Of a DNA stretch of 64,000 nt, positions 43,795-54,309 are shown one piece after another. Below the pieces are notes generated by a model, which ran no database searches, was not told the origin of the DNA, and saw only the letters and a program-made list of their open reading frames with translations. The stretch spans positions 6,121,001 to 6,185,000 of the forward strand of contig OZ023192.1 of NCBI GenBank assembly GCA_963995505.1, written 5' to 3'. The position numbers were made by a program, and so were the translations under genes. This DNA is from Hypericum androsaemum. Taxonomy: Eukaryota > Streptophyta > Magnoliopsida > Malpighiales > Hypericaceae. The stretch's first letter is position 1. Every line of letters begins with the position of its first letter.

Positions 43795-45526
43795 GGGGAA
43801 AAAACTCACAAGTCCTTATAGCTTACTATATTGTACTCATAGGTCCTGTACTTAGTAAATTGGTCCCTAAATTTTAAGAAATCGAATTCATTAGTCCCTC
43901 TGACCTATTTATGTCTCAAATAATAACTTGAGATTACCAAAATACCCTTGTCTCAATAAAATCATGAAAAAAAATTAACCCACGGTAAAAGTACTAAAAT
44001 TGATTAAAAGAAGTAAGTTTCCAATAAAAAAATATTCACCAAAAAAAAAGCATTCACAAAAAAAAAGTTTGACAATGTTTCCATGGTTCAGCCTATGCTT
44101 CGTAATTCAAGAGCATATCCATTGTCATCATGTCTAAGTCTGGGATTGTGGTGGATAGTTGATATTCATTGTACCCTGAAAACAACCATGAGTCGCAAAA
44201 TATTTGTTAGTATCATGTTAGACAAACTGTTGGATATTCAATAGAAGTTTATAATTTTTTTACATAATTGTGATTCCTTACATATTGATCGTGCACATTG
44301 GCATTTGTCCCACCATGTGCTCTTGCTCTCCCCCTTCTTGGCCACTCCTTAGCAAGCTGTCAATTTTATAAATAAAAAGATGACATAATTTTTTTAGAAA
44401 AAAATAGTAACCCTTAGCTTGTCATTCTTTAGATATTTTAGCTTGTAATCACCACGAATCATATAGTCAGTTAGCACATTCTTGAAATGTTGTTGATGAT
44501 CAAAAAATTGTCCCACGTAGAAACTGATTTCATGTCCAGGCTCAACATGGAATGAAATGCCACCAAAGTCTCTTTCTAGATCAAGATTGGGCTCGAATTC
44601 ATCATCTTCACTGCTGGATTGGTTGTTCTCAAATCTTTGCACATTTGGGAGCTGGTCATCTTCGAGAAAAGGATCTTCAAATTCAGGTTCTTCTAGAAAA
44701 GGATCGAACAATATATTCTGTCTCTCCGGAAACCTATTAACCAAATGCAGCAAATCATCGACAACAAATAGACAAATTAAGAACACTCTATTGTTACAAG
44801 TGCAAGGGTTTGAGACTCTAGTAATAAAGCCCATTGAGATTGCCATCATGGCCGGTTCCTTAGGGAGTGAAAAAGGTTCTAGTTCAGTGATTACAAAAAA
44901 AGTTCATATCCTGAGAAATTATCTTGAAAGGTTCGTAATAAAAAAAAGAATACTATTGTTGGCTTTGACAGGAAATCTTGATCCTGCTCTCAAGGCTTCA
45001 ATTCTCACAGGCTTCAATTGCTCGACAACAAATAAATAAATTAAGACCACTCTTTCATAGGCTTTAATTCTCAAACATGGAAAACCATGATAGATTCTAA
45101 TCTTGCATCGCATGCTCAGTAGGATATGGCAATTAAATAAAAATGATTCACATTCCCAAAAAATTATTACCTCTCGATGACGAATTCCCATCGATGTTTG
45201 ACTTGGCCGTTGACGAACATCTCGTTTACTAGTTACAATAGCATAAGAATTTTGCCTAAAAGAGGGAAGTGTTCTAATTGCGGTTTAGGATTCTTTAATA
45301 GAGAACTTAGGGTTTTTTGCTCTTTTGATGAGTTTTTACCGTGGGTTATATTTTCATGATTTAATTACGGTAAGGATATTTTGGTAATTTTAGGTTGTTA
45401 TTTGAGACATAAATAGGTCAGAGGGACTAATGAGTTCGATTTCTTAAAACTCAGGGACTAATTTACTAAGTACAGGACCTATGAGTACAATATAGTAAAC
45501 CATAGGGACTTGTGAGTTTTTTCCCC
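43795..45526 (-). mobile_element. Mutator-like element with MuDR N-terminal remnant
   Basis: A 1,732-bp element with a perfect 9-bp target duplication TATTAAATT (43,786-43,794 and 45,527-45,535). The ends are inverted repeats of about 180 bp: GGGGAAAAAACTCACAAGTC on the left; the right end is GACTTGTGAGTTTTTTCCCC, and the arms continue through GACCTATTTATGTCTCAAAT. The core carries a transposase N-terminal piece on the minus strand and a partial internal repeat (GACAACAAATA.A.AAATTAAGA at 44,759 and 45,022). No catalytic DDE region is present. Confidence 0.85.
44394..44849 (-). pseudogene. MuDR-type transposase N-terminal fragment
   Basis: The minus-strand frame has an acidic linker (DPFLEEPEFEDPFLEDDQLP), then FHVEPGHEISFYVGQFF and HFKNVLTDYMIRGDYKLKYL, KNDKLRVTIFF. 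The G..F.....FK..L.DY.I..GY.LK..KND..RV.. order is the DUF4283/MuDR N-terminal signature of plant Mutator transposases. The frame stops just before the expected zinc-binding Cys, and the SWIM finger and DDE core are absent. Confidence 0.7.
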
Positions 45527-45535
45527 TATTAAATT

Positions 45536-47110
45536 TGAAAGAAATGTAATAAAAAAGGAAAAACTGCGGTACAAAAAGAAACATAATAATTAATTAGATA
45601 AAGTTAATATGGTAATACAGTTTGACAATAAATGTGTTGTAGGCACATGCAACTTCCCTCATCTTTTATGGAGCAGCAACGTCTCGTAGGAACGGCTTTA
45701 AGCAAATATTTTTAATTATCCGTTATTGAAAATTCTTTGTCTCAAATGGGGACTTTTTAGATTAATCAAAAAATTTTGAGCCTGTGCACACAGGAGGCGG
45801 CCATTTCTCCACTTCCAGTGATCGTGGAATTCACGGAATCCCCTTTGGAATCGGAAGGATGGACTTGAAGAGCAAGACTTTATTGCTTAAATCGGTCCGG
45901 AAGTTCCTCTCCGAATCGGAAGTTCTTTGGACAAAAGTTATCCTCGTATTAAAAGCTGAACAAAAACAATGGAACCATTTGTATTTGTGAGGATGCTTAA
46001 AAAGGGATGACCATACTTTAAACATCTGTATTTGAAGTCTTTAAAAAATCACAAAAGACATAAATTTTATGTCTAACTTGTAAAGGCTTTTATTCAAAAT
46101 TTAATATTTTGTTATTAAAGTGAATTTTAACTCTGTAATTTTTGTTGACAAAATCTTGCTTGCATTAGAAATCCGATCGATTTGACCAAAAAAATTATTA
46201 GAGTACCCACATAGACTCATTAAAAGAAAAATAATTAAATGACTGTAAACTAAAATTAAGTTGATGAAGTCACAACTTGACAAGTTGTCACTAAATTAAG
46301 GGCCAAACAGTCTCCGTTAGGGTTTTCTCTTGAGAAACCATACGCAGCTTCAGACTCTTCACGCCGGCCGTAGCCAGTCATGCTCCGGCTTACGGGCCCA
46401 GGCACGGTCATCCCAGACCAGTCGGGCCCTCATTGCCCACAAGGGGCCTTCAACCTATTTATAACCATGTCCAAAGAATGAGCCTAAATTTGAAAGAAGA
46501 ACAAAATATATTAACAGGTTTATGCATAGGAAGTAGACATTATCATCGATGCATGCTTACAATTTGTTTATGCATTGGTGAAGTGAGTTACCTAGTAGGT
46601 GAGCAATATAACCAATAATTGTTTCTTAGTAGGGGAACCTCTGACGCGACGATGGGCGTGTGAAGGCTGAAGGAAGGAGGCGGACCTGAACCTGACGCGA
46701 GGGAATTTTGAAAATTTAAATTCCCACTCATTTTTTGCACTCTTTACAAATTCGATGCAACTTCTTTTTTCATATTTTATTTTAATACATAATTTGACGA
46801 ATTATTTGGTAAATCAAATTAGAATTCGATTAGCCACATAATTCTACGAATTGTGATATATATGGATTCGGATTTTTTGAATCTAAATTTAAATTCGTAT
46901 GGACCGAATCGAATTTTCGACAAATAGAATTGGATCGTCACCCCTATCTAGGCCCATCATTCGCTCCTCTTACCTATATTATATACATGTACTAATCACC
47001 TAGCAGGGAAGAAAAGGTACCAAAGAAGAAGAAAAAAAACCCATTTTTGCCCCTTCTTCTTGGAATCTCTCTCGGGGATTCTCTATCTTGGTGATGTGCT
47101 TTGGTTAGGA
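45536..47110. other. Intergenic stretch with a possible LINE fragment
   Basis: No complete gene. Apart from the fragment at 45,784-45,990, only short frames occur. The stretch 46,330-46,440 is GC-richer (CGCCGGCCGTAGCC; ACGGGCCCAGGC) but carries no recognised motif. Confidence 0.45.
45784..45990 (+). pseudogene. Possible non-LTR retrotransposon ORF2 C-terminal fragment
   Basis: The plus-strand frame includes IPFGIGRMDLKSKTLLLKSV and RKFLSESEVLWTKVI. It resembles the G.G.RDL...N.ALL.KW.WR.L.E...LW..V. stretch that follows the reverse transcriptase in plant LINEs. It is about 45 residues long and isolated, so the call is weak. Confidence 0.35.
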
Positions 47111-47111
47111 A

Positions 47112-47225
47112 TTCCCATCTGGGTATTTGTTTATTCTCCTTATCTGTGAACCCTTTTATTTATTTTTTTAGGAAAAAAAAAGGGTTCACAGTGAAGGAGA
47201 ATAAACAAGTTTCCCATCTGGGTAG
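47112..47225. other. Short foldback with 14-bp flanking direct repeat
   Basis: Arms 47,127-47,157 and 47,178-47,208 pair at 29 of 31 positions (start TTGTTTATTCTCCTT, end AAGGAGAATAAACAA), with a loop of about 20 bases. The direct repeat TTCCCATCTGGGTA stands just outside each arm (47,112-47,125 and 47,211-47,224). No coding capacity. Confidence 0.7.
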
Positions 47226-47786
47226 CTCCCGATGAACTTCACCTTATGATTCGTATACTTTCTGCTGTTGAGTGTTGTTTGCTTCTCGGTAGCTCTCACT
47301 TATTGGTCCCCATCAACTAGCTACGTTGCTCGTGGGTAAAAGGAGAAAAAACATGTCCAATTACCAAAGAACCATTTTCTAATAAACTGAATTTTGTTAT
47401 GTTTCTTGGAAATTTACACACAAAAGCCATTAGTTGATTTTATACCAGAATTCCGACTTCTTCCAGCGAATTCCAGTCACCATAAGTAAGCAGGTAATTT
47501 AACTGGAGCAAAGTCGGACATCCGAGTTGAAACTACTAATAGGAAATTCACCCTAAAATGTCCAATACCAGCATAAAGAAATGTAAATTTCCAAAAAGCC
47601 CAAGGTCTCTCTATCATCACATGCATTCAATCAGCAAAAGAGAGCAAAAAAAAAAAAGGTTCATAGATAGATTTAACACAAACATAGTGTGCTCTCAAGC
47701 GGGCAAGGAGAGACACATTTGAGCAGCAGGGCGCAGAAACAACAAAAGTGGTCATTTTGGAAGGAATACTGGGGGCAGACACTTGC

Positions 47787-49016
47787 TTAGCAACTGAAGT
47801 AACCTTTCCCGGAAAGGAGCTCCCCGGGTATTTGACCATCACCAAAGGCATGGTCCTTGACCCGAACATCATCTATAAGGGAGGTCGTGGTTTCTGCCCC
47901 AGCCCTCAGGTCCAGCTCGAAGGTGAAAACTGAAGGATGAATGCTAAAGCTGCTGCTGAAAGCAATTGCGCAGTATCTGTTCCGGCCCAATCCGATGAGG
48001 TGCCATTGTAAACGACATGACTCATTCTTGAAGGACCCCCATGGAAACGAGACATCTTCACCAACTTTCAAGTCCAAACAGTCACCAATGGGTTCAGCAC
48101 CCAAACCAAAAACCGGGAAGATAGCGCCACGAGAGAAGGCAGGGAGGAGCAGGGGATCGTCCCTATAGACATGAGAGATGTATGTAAAACCTCGAAACGG
48201 GAATGGGGAAGGAGTGGGAGATCCCGAGACAGAGATTACAAGCTCGGTCCAGTCCCCGACAAAATCTTCTTTGAGGTGGAAGCGCAAGCAACGTTGCCGA
48301 TCGGGATGGTATTGGACAAGGTGCACAATCAATGTATCGTCCCCAGAAATAGGGGGGCGGAGCATGGAGAGAGTGTCATCTCCCACCGGCAAGAACCTCA
48401 AACGCATCGGGTAGACATGACCATATGTAGGGTAGAAGCGGAGCGCGTAGAGCCTACCCCCGATAGAAAAGAGCTCAGGGCTGCGCCTGTCGCGGGTGAA
48501 CTGGGGCCCTTCCACCCAACCCTTGTCCTCGTCCCCGATCTCGCGAACCCAGAGGCGAGTTTCGTTGCCTGAAACGTAGGCCGAGGAGCCCACGACGGCA
48601 CAAGACACGTCAGTGACGTTCTTCCGGTGATAGAGGCAGAGGTAAGTGAAGTCGAAGACGTGGTAAACGTTTAAGCACTCATCGGTGGTGTCGATTGCGT
48701 AAATGCTCAGGCCTTCGAATGGGGACCCATTGGATCGGCCAACGAAATACACGGCTTGGCTCCCTCACTGGGCCCACGCGCCCTTCGGCAGTTTCGGAAC
48801 CGACTCCAGCAGTCGCGGCACTCTACCATCCTCCAAGGGCCCCAGCTTCGAAAGCAGCATATCCTCATCCTCATCCTTGAAGAGCACCCGCTTCCAAAGT
48901 GGCATATCCTCGTCCTCCAAGGGCACCGGCTTTGAAAGCGGCTCATCCTCATCCTCCAAGGGCACCGGCTCCGAAAGCGCCTCATCCTTCAAGGACTCTG
49001 GCTCCGAAAGCGGCAT
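47787..49016 (-). pseudogene. Kelch-like/F-box-associated-type protein with acidic repeats, split by in-frame TGA
   Basis: A minus-strand frame of about 409 codons is broken by one TGA at 48,765-48,767. Before it: first in-frame ATG 49,014-49,016, then an acidic repeat region (SEPESLKDEALSEPVPLEDE; DEPLSKPVPLEDEDMPLW; LLSKLGPLEDGRVPRLLE). After it: YFVGRSNGSPFEGLSIYAID, then strand-rich segments with DVSCAVVGSSAYVSGNETRL, FSIGGRLYALRFYPTYG, FRGFTYISHVYRDDPLLLPA and LIGLGRNRYCAIAFSSSFSI. The repeated hydrophobic–G–aromatic strands suit a kelch-like propeller. I do not recognise a named gene. The TGA lies in the same frame as both halves, so a single base change may explain it. The open frame extends 5' of the ATG to a TAA near 49,181, so an earlier exon may supply the start. 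Confidence 0.55.
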
Positions 49017-49480
49017 ATCCTCATCCTCGTACTCATCCTCGTTCAAACTCGGGATCTTACGCGCAGGAGAGGATCGTGCACTTCTTCCTTCAACATCGCA
49101 AACCCTAATTTCTTTGTTTCCTTTTTTAAGTTTTTCTATTTCCTTGGATAATGAAAGGCTTTTCTTCCTTCCCCTTTATATATGATAAAAGCCTTTTTAG
49201 TGTGTCGCACTTCATTTCGATCTTTTAATAGGGCCAGGTCTAGTACCTTAACTAATTCCTAAATCAACCAGATTGTTAATGTCACCATGGTGTCAAATTT
49301 CACTTTCGCGTCCAAAGATTTATAAATGCTAAATAAATATATTATGACTGACAATTTATGTTTGTTCGTGCATTTTTTTAATCAAGAAATCTTTTGTAAT
49401 ATTCTTGAATAACACAAATTACTAAGTTGTAATTGACGTTTTCTAACACACCCTTACAAAAGACAGATGGTCCGTTGGGT
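49017..49480. promoter_or_regulatory. 5' flank of the kelch-like gene
   Basis: The minus strand from 49,178 down is open without ATG until 49,016. TATA-like TATATAAAGGGGAAGG (minus) lies near 49,170-49,185, about 160 bases from the first ATG, and could be a promoter element. The rest is AT-rich without features. Confidence 0.35.
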
Positions 49481-49932
49481 GCCACTGGAGTGAACACGGA
49501 GTGAAGGAATCGATTCCGTACGGTTTGGAGTGAAAGGGGACCGCAGTGGCAAGCGCAGTTATGTGATAATGGCAAGTGCAGTTATGTGATAATGGCAAGC
49601 GCAGTTATGTGATAATGGCATGTGTATTTTTGACAGTGGCAAGCCCCCGTTGATGATAATGGCGCGCGTAGTTTTTTTCATTTTGATCCCCCATATTTTA
49701 GCATTTTTGCAAAAAGGTCACACTGGCATGCGCAGTTATGTGATAGTGGCATGCACAGTTATGTGATATTGGCATGCACAGTTATGCGATAATGGCATTT
49801 GTATCCGGCCTGCGTTTGTGCGTAGTTTTTTTCATTTTGGTCCCCGTATTTTAGCGCGTTTGCAAAAAAGTCCCCGCGTGTCTTCATTCCGAACGGTTCG
49901 GAATCTGAGCATTCCGTGCCCAATCCAGACCC
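49481..49932. mobile_element. Small terminal-repeat element with 23-bp internal array, copy 3
   Basis: 452 bp with a perfect 9-bp target duplication CCGTTGGGT (49,472-49,480 and 49,933-49,941). The left end is GCCACTGGAGTGAACACGGA; the right end reversed is GGGTCTGGATTGGGCACGGA, an imperfect inverted repeat. The array at about 49,551-49,650 and again 49,722-49,795 has 23-bp units of the type GTTATGTGATAATGGCA. The segment GGTCCCCGTATTTTAGC, then CCCCGCGTGTCTTCATT, is shared (inverted) with copy 2 and with copy 1. Confidence 0.75.
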
Positions 49933-49941
49933 CCGTTGGGT

Positions 49942-51090
49942 TGGTTCAGCCTTGAACTCGAGTATGACTCCGCTACGGTGTTCACTTATTGCTTTAACCA
50001 TCTAATATAGGCTAGTTTTTCAATAAAAAATTATTATACTAGAACCCCGTTAAATGATTTTTTTAAGTGACAGTCTCTCTATATTAATAAAGTTCGATCA
50101 TTCTCGTATTATTTTACAAAAAAACAAGCTCTCCCACGATTTATAAATTGAAGTCCTTGTGCTGCGAATTTTGGTGGGTACTCTTTAAATTAATAAATTA
50201 TTAATTTTTAGATTAATTTATAACTATCTAAATCAATTTTATTTTATGATTATAGAAGTTTTACCACCCAACCAGCCCTTAGTTGGCATATCTTTCTAAA
50301 AACTAAATAGCTCGCTTTCGTAGAGTAAAATATTTTGGGTTTTAATTGGAACGGACCTAAACTATTGCATCTAATATTTAGATTGTTTCTTTTGCTTTAT
50401 TTCTGTAGCTTTTGCCAAATTGTAACCATTGAATGCCTTTATAAAGAGGCACTGTCCATTGTAAGTATCTCTTTTCGATTGAAAAAGAATACCAAGTAAA
50501 GTTTGTGATATTCTCGTTCAGTCCAGTGCGTCATCTCATAACTAAGAAAATGAACCTCGAATTTTCTCCTAACAACCCACAACTCGGACAATTAAAGAGG
50601 GGGTTTTCAATGACCGATAGGAATTTTCTCCTAACAACCCACAATCGGACAATTAAAGAGGGGGTTTTCAATGACCGATAGGGCAAAGAAGAGCCTAAAC
50701 ATGCCTAACATCTAAACCCAAAAAAAAGTTCTCTTGCCTGATCCTAAAAAATGTTGGTTATCGTAAAAAATTCCTTCTAATTATTGTTTACGAAAACTAT
50801 GACACTGAGAAAACTTTACACTCCACAAGTCGGTCTAAAATGGATAGGTTTTTTTCATAACTAATTGTGACTTGCTGCTAGGTTATGTGTCGGTCAAAAT
50901 GGAGACGAAGTGTATGTATATTATTATTGTATGTATATTGAATTATTTTGTGTTTGTAAAAAGTTTGAAGCTAAAAAAATACAAATTATCACATTATTTA
51001 TGTTTACTTTTGTTAAAAATAACTTTAATTTTTATAACCGCATAAATAATATCCAAAAAATCTATTTATATGAATAATATTGTACCAAGT
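49942..51090. other. Intergenic stretch with LTR-like TATA and a 64-bp tandem duplication
   Basis: Positions 50,559-50,682 hold two tandem copies of a segment starting GAATTTTCTCCTAACAACCC and ending ATGACCGATAGG. A related piece follows the paralogue fragment at 51,415-51,645 (AACATGCCTAACATCTAAACC occurs at both places), which supports a tandem duplication of the kelch-gene region. A TATA-like TTTATAAAGAGGC at 50,438 resembles a copia LTR promoter, but no LTR borders were found. Confidence 0.45.
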
Positions 51091-51233
51091 ATTCCTAAAG
51101 TAGATAAAAAAGTAAAAAATATTTTTTTTTAATGCCTGGCCGAGGCCGAGTGTCAGAGCCACCTGAAAGCTCTGCACCACAGCCCGGCCTGGCTTTCCAT
51201 TTCATTTTCTTTTTTTTCAATTTTTTTTTGGAC

Positions 51234-51437
51234 TCAAGCGGGCGACCTAATCCTAGGGTCGCCGCTGCGAGTAGTCTCATCCTCATCCTCATACTCGTTC
51301 AACTTCCGGTGCTTACTCGGAGAAGAGGACTCGCACACTTCTTTTTTGCATTTTTTTATAAATTGCAAACTTTTATTATCAAAGAAAAAGAACAAATTAA
51401 CAACACTCCTAGTTTCTAACCTCCAACTCACCCACAA
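51234..51437 (-). pseudogene. N-terminal fragment of a tandem paralogue of the kelch-like gene
   Basis: The minus-strand frame reads VCESSSPSKHRKLNEYEDED, then ETTRSGDPRIRSPA and stop. The piece just upstream of the acidic repeats at 49,016-49,110 is similar (VCDVEGRSARSSP…LNEDEYEDED). The rest of the gene is absent; a T-rich sequence follows. It confirms that the KKE.VC…LNE.E.EDED part belongs to a real protein. Confidence 0.5.
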
Positions 51438-51439
51438 CC

Positions 51440-52226
51440 TGAGCAGTTAAAGAGAGATTTTCCATTTTGGTCGCTCGTTTAGGCCTTGCTTCTATTTTTA
51501 GTCTTTTCCTTTCCTCTTTCCCTCTCTCACCACCTGTCTGTAACTTTTCTTTTATTTAGTAAAAAATTTCATATTTAGTATTAAAAAAAAGGACCAATAG
51601 GTCAAAGGAGAGCCCAAACATGCCTAACATCTAAACCTCCCGCTGGCCAAAATCTCGTGCAATCAAGAGGGATGAACACCAACCAGCAAAACATATGGTG
51701 TTCCCTCTACAATAATATATTTATTTATTTCCAAGGCAGTCACAATTCATTAGTACCAACAAGCAATTAAATCATATGACGATTGCATTGTCCTAATTTA
51801 AGAAGATTTATTTGCCATTTTTCAAAAATGTTATCTCGAATCTGAATTAGTCAGTATAATACCCTTGATTTCCAAGGTAGTGACAAAGTAATACATCAGT
51901 GGCATCATATACCGCTCCCTGCAAATTGTGAAGGATAAATTGTTGTCGTTTAGTTAAGAGAACAAGATAGTATCCCTCCCACGTCTTATTCCTTGTTGAT
52001 TTTTTTGAAGTAAAGATAAAAAAATTTTGCGGGTGAAGTAAAGATAAATTGTTAGTTGTTAAAAGAATTGTCATAAATTAAAAGAATTATATGGGAAAGA
52101 AAGATGGAAGAGAATTCTATAATTTGGTATTTTGATAGGTAATTGATGACCGCGCAAAATACTCGTTTGTTTAGTTGTCTTGAATGTCATTTTACTATTT
52201 TTTATATTATGGAGTGTATTTTCTTC
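51440..52226. other. Intergenic stretch without recognisable gene
   Basis: AT-rich. No frame longer than about 75 residues and none with recognisable motifs. Confidence 0.5.
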
Positions 52227-53041
52227 CGGTTAGTTTGTGTTGGAGCGGAAAATTAATTCTCGGATTTGTTTGACCATGTCTCAGTAAAATAGACGTATCT
52301 TCCTACTCGTATATCCGATTGATGCGATTCCAAAAGCTAAAAAAAGATAAAACATAGATTTAGAACTTTATAGTTTGTAACTTCTCCAAATTCGACGCAG
52401 AAGGAGGTCAGACTTAGGTCGGAAGTTTCGGGAGTAGGTTTTCTCCTTATTAGGCAGCGGATCTGGTGAACCAATTTTGGTAAAAATACCGTAACTTTCT
52501 CCTCAAGTATTGGATTGATACAATTCGAAAAGTCACAGAATGACAAGACAGAGATCTATAACTTTGTTGTTTATGACTTTTCCAAATTCAGCATGAAAAA
52601 TGGTCAAATATGGGTTAGAAATTTCGGGTAGTTTAAGTTTTTCTTATTAGGCCAAGGCTATGTTAAGTTTTCCTGTTTGAAAACGGCCTAGGATTTTTCT
52701 ATGAGGCTGAGGCGAGCTTATTCTATATAAGGAGAGCTAGGTACAGGCATGAAGGACACCCACAAACTAAATATCAAACCTTTAGCTTCATTGCTTTTAT
52801 CATAGCTTTTATTTTATGTAACTTCGTAGCTTTTATCTTTATGTTTTTCCTTTCCCCCTCTCCCCCATATTTTCAATAAAGTTCTTTCTCTTCTATCAAT
52901 TCTTTTCTCTTCTATCTATTCTAATCTATATCTTCTCTTCTCTTTTCTCATATTTCTTCCATCTTTATCTATTCGTTCGAATCGCTCTTGGGACAACCAC
53001 TTCGGACCCGTTCTAAAGATCGTTTCCGACGTTCTACCACA
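52227..53041 (+). repeat. LTR-like segment with TATA box and polyadenylation signal
   Basis: It starts TGTTGGAGCGGAAAATTAAT and could end TTCTACCACA. A segment of about 190 bp (CGATTCCAAAAG … CTTCTCCAAATTCGACGCAG … TTATTAGGC) is present twice in imperfect tandem (52,320-52,455 and 52,510-52,650). TTCTATATAAGGAGAGC near 52,720 is a good TATA box and CAATAAAGTTC near 52,875 a polyadenylation signal, followed by a C/T-rich tract. No partner LTR and no convincing target duplication. Confidence 0.4.
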
Positions 53042-53760
53042 ATTTATTGCAACAGTTTGTTTGCATCTTTGTGTCATTTTTTATTTAATTTCCTGAGGAA
53101 TGCCAAAACTGTGGGACCACCAGGACTTGGGAGAACCAGAAATCCACGAGAACATGCAACTTGAGGGAGTTACAAATCCGAAAAGTTTCCTCCCTAGTCA
53201 GAAAATTTAGAAAACCTAGTCTGAAAATTTAGAAAATGGCGTGGCTCTACATATGATAAAGCTCGAACGTTACTACGCGATATTTTGAGTTCCTCTACTA
53301 GGAGACTGTACTTTGTTATAAAATATGAGTAAAACATGTTCTCCCTCTTTTTTTTCAGATAGAAATTTTGTACATTTTTTGTAAAGGCAAAAACAAAATG
53401 GTAGGGCATGAATAGACGCACTCGGGCCACATAAACGTTTCGTTATCGACTATAAAGTGAGTTACATTGCACCGAAAATACAAGAAGATGCTTTCCAACA
53501 TCAGTAAGATGACAATTTTCTACATGAGAGTTTGGCTTGAACCTACGCAATTCAGGTCAATGAAGGGCACCAACCAGCCAATATATGGATTTTCCATCAA
53601 GTAAACCCGACACGGAATTAAGCTCAGGTTCGAACCAAGATTCAAAGTTCCAGCAAGTCAGCATGCCGTATTAACACGGAATTAGACATGATAAATTTTG
53701 TCAGGGAAGTTAGCATTTGGCCCTCTATCTAGAAGAGCTCACTACTCTAAGTGAAATGCT
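53042..53760. other. Intergenic stretch without recognisable gene
   Basis: No motif-bearing frame. The RanBPM exon begins at its right end; further RanBPM exons were looked for here and not found. Confidence 0.45.
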
Positions 53761-53764
53761 TAAG

Positions 53765-53913
53765 CAACCTGATATATCCTTCACATTGGGATTTGTGGAC
53801 AAGATCATGACATTTACGGTGTCAGCCACAATCTCGCGTCGTGATTCTTGAAGAAGATAACAACCGACTGATGACTTCTGAGGTTGTTCATATGCTAGCA
53901 AGGCAACACAATC
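53765..53913 (-). pseudogene. RanBPM (Ran-binding protein M homologue) CRA-domain exon fragment
   Basis: The minus-strand frame after a good acceptor (TGCTTTTCCAG at 53,914-53,924) reads DCVALLAYEQPQKSSVGCYL, then LQESRREIVADTVNVMILST and NPNVKDISGCL. This is the CRA domain of plant RanBPM proteins, which work in CTLH-type ubiquitin-ligase complexes. After GCL the similarity is lost; the expected following helix is absent. No SPRY, LisH or CTLH exons are near. A single exon stranded among repeats. Confidence 0.7.
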
Positions 53914-53961
53914 CTGGAAAAGCATGTAACATTCATGAATAGATCTCTCTGAGGGGCCCAA

Positions 53962-54220
53962 TCATACATACTAATGATGGGGCATAAATGACACTGTTTG
54001 GACGTTCAACTCATGATTTCACATGTTACCGAAATGTAATCTTATTGTTTTGCATTTGTCTATCTAATAATTGTGCTAATAATAAGAAATTGGATTGATT
54101 AACCAACTGGATACATCCACCTCTAGTAAACTAGTATGGACAGAGGAAACATATTGTCCTAATCAGTATATTCCCATGAATTAAGGCAAATCACCACCTC
54201 CTTCACTCGGAATGGCTAAC
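53962..54220. other. Short spacer
   Basis: No feature seen. The 36-bp repeats begin at its right end. Confidence 0.4.
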
Positions 54221-54309
54221 CCTTCTTCTTGGGTTTGCCTTTCACTTGGAGACAACCCTTCTTCTTGGGTTTGCCTTTCACTTGGAGACAACCCTTCTTC
54301 TTGGGTCTT
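54221..54309. repeat. 36-bp tandem repeat
   Basis: Two full units (54,221-54,256 and 54,257-54,292) and a partial third, each starting CCTTCTTCTTGGGTTTGCC. On the minus strand the unit encodes a 12-residue repeat SERQTQEEGLSP inside an 81-residue frame (54,181-54,426). The motif TTCACTTGGAG or TTCACTTAGAG recurs outside the array down to 54,560. Confidence 0.7.

Noticed and set aside
44557..45039. 160-residue plus-strand frame in the MULE
   Set aside because: It is antisense to the MuDR-type fragment and rich in Ser from complementing acidic codons.
48171..48572. Plus-strand open frames of 70-130 residues opposite the kelch-like gene
   Set aside because: They are shadows of the minus-strand gene; no protein-like motif, and composition follows the complementary strand.
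49545..49800. CRISPR-like regular array
   Set aside because: The 23-bp units are contiguous, without unique spacers, in a plant nuclear context and within a small transposable element.
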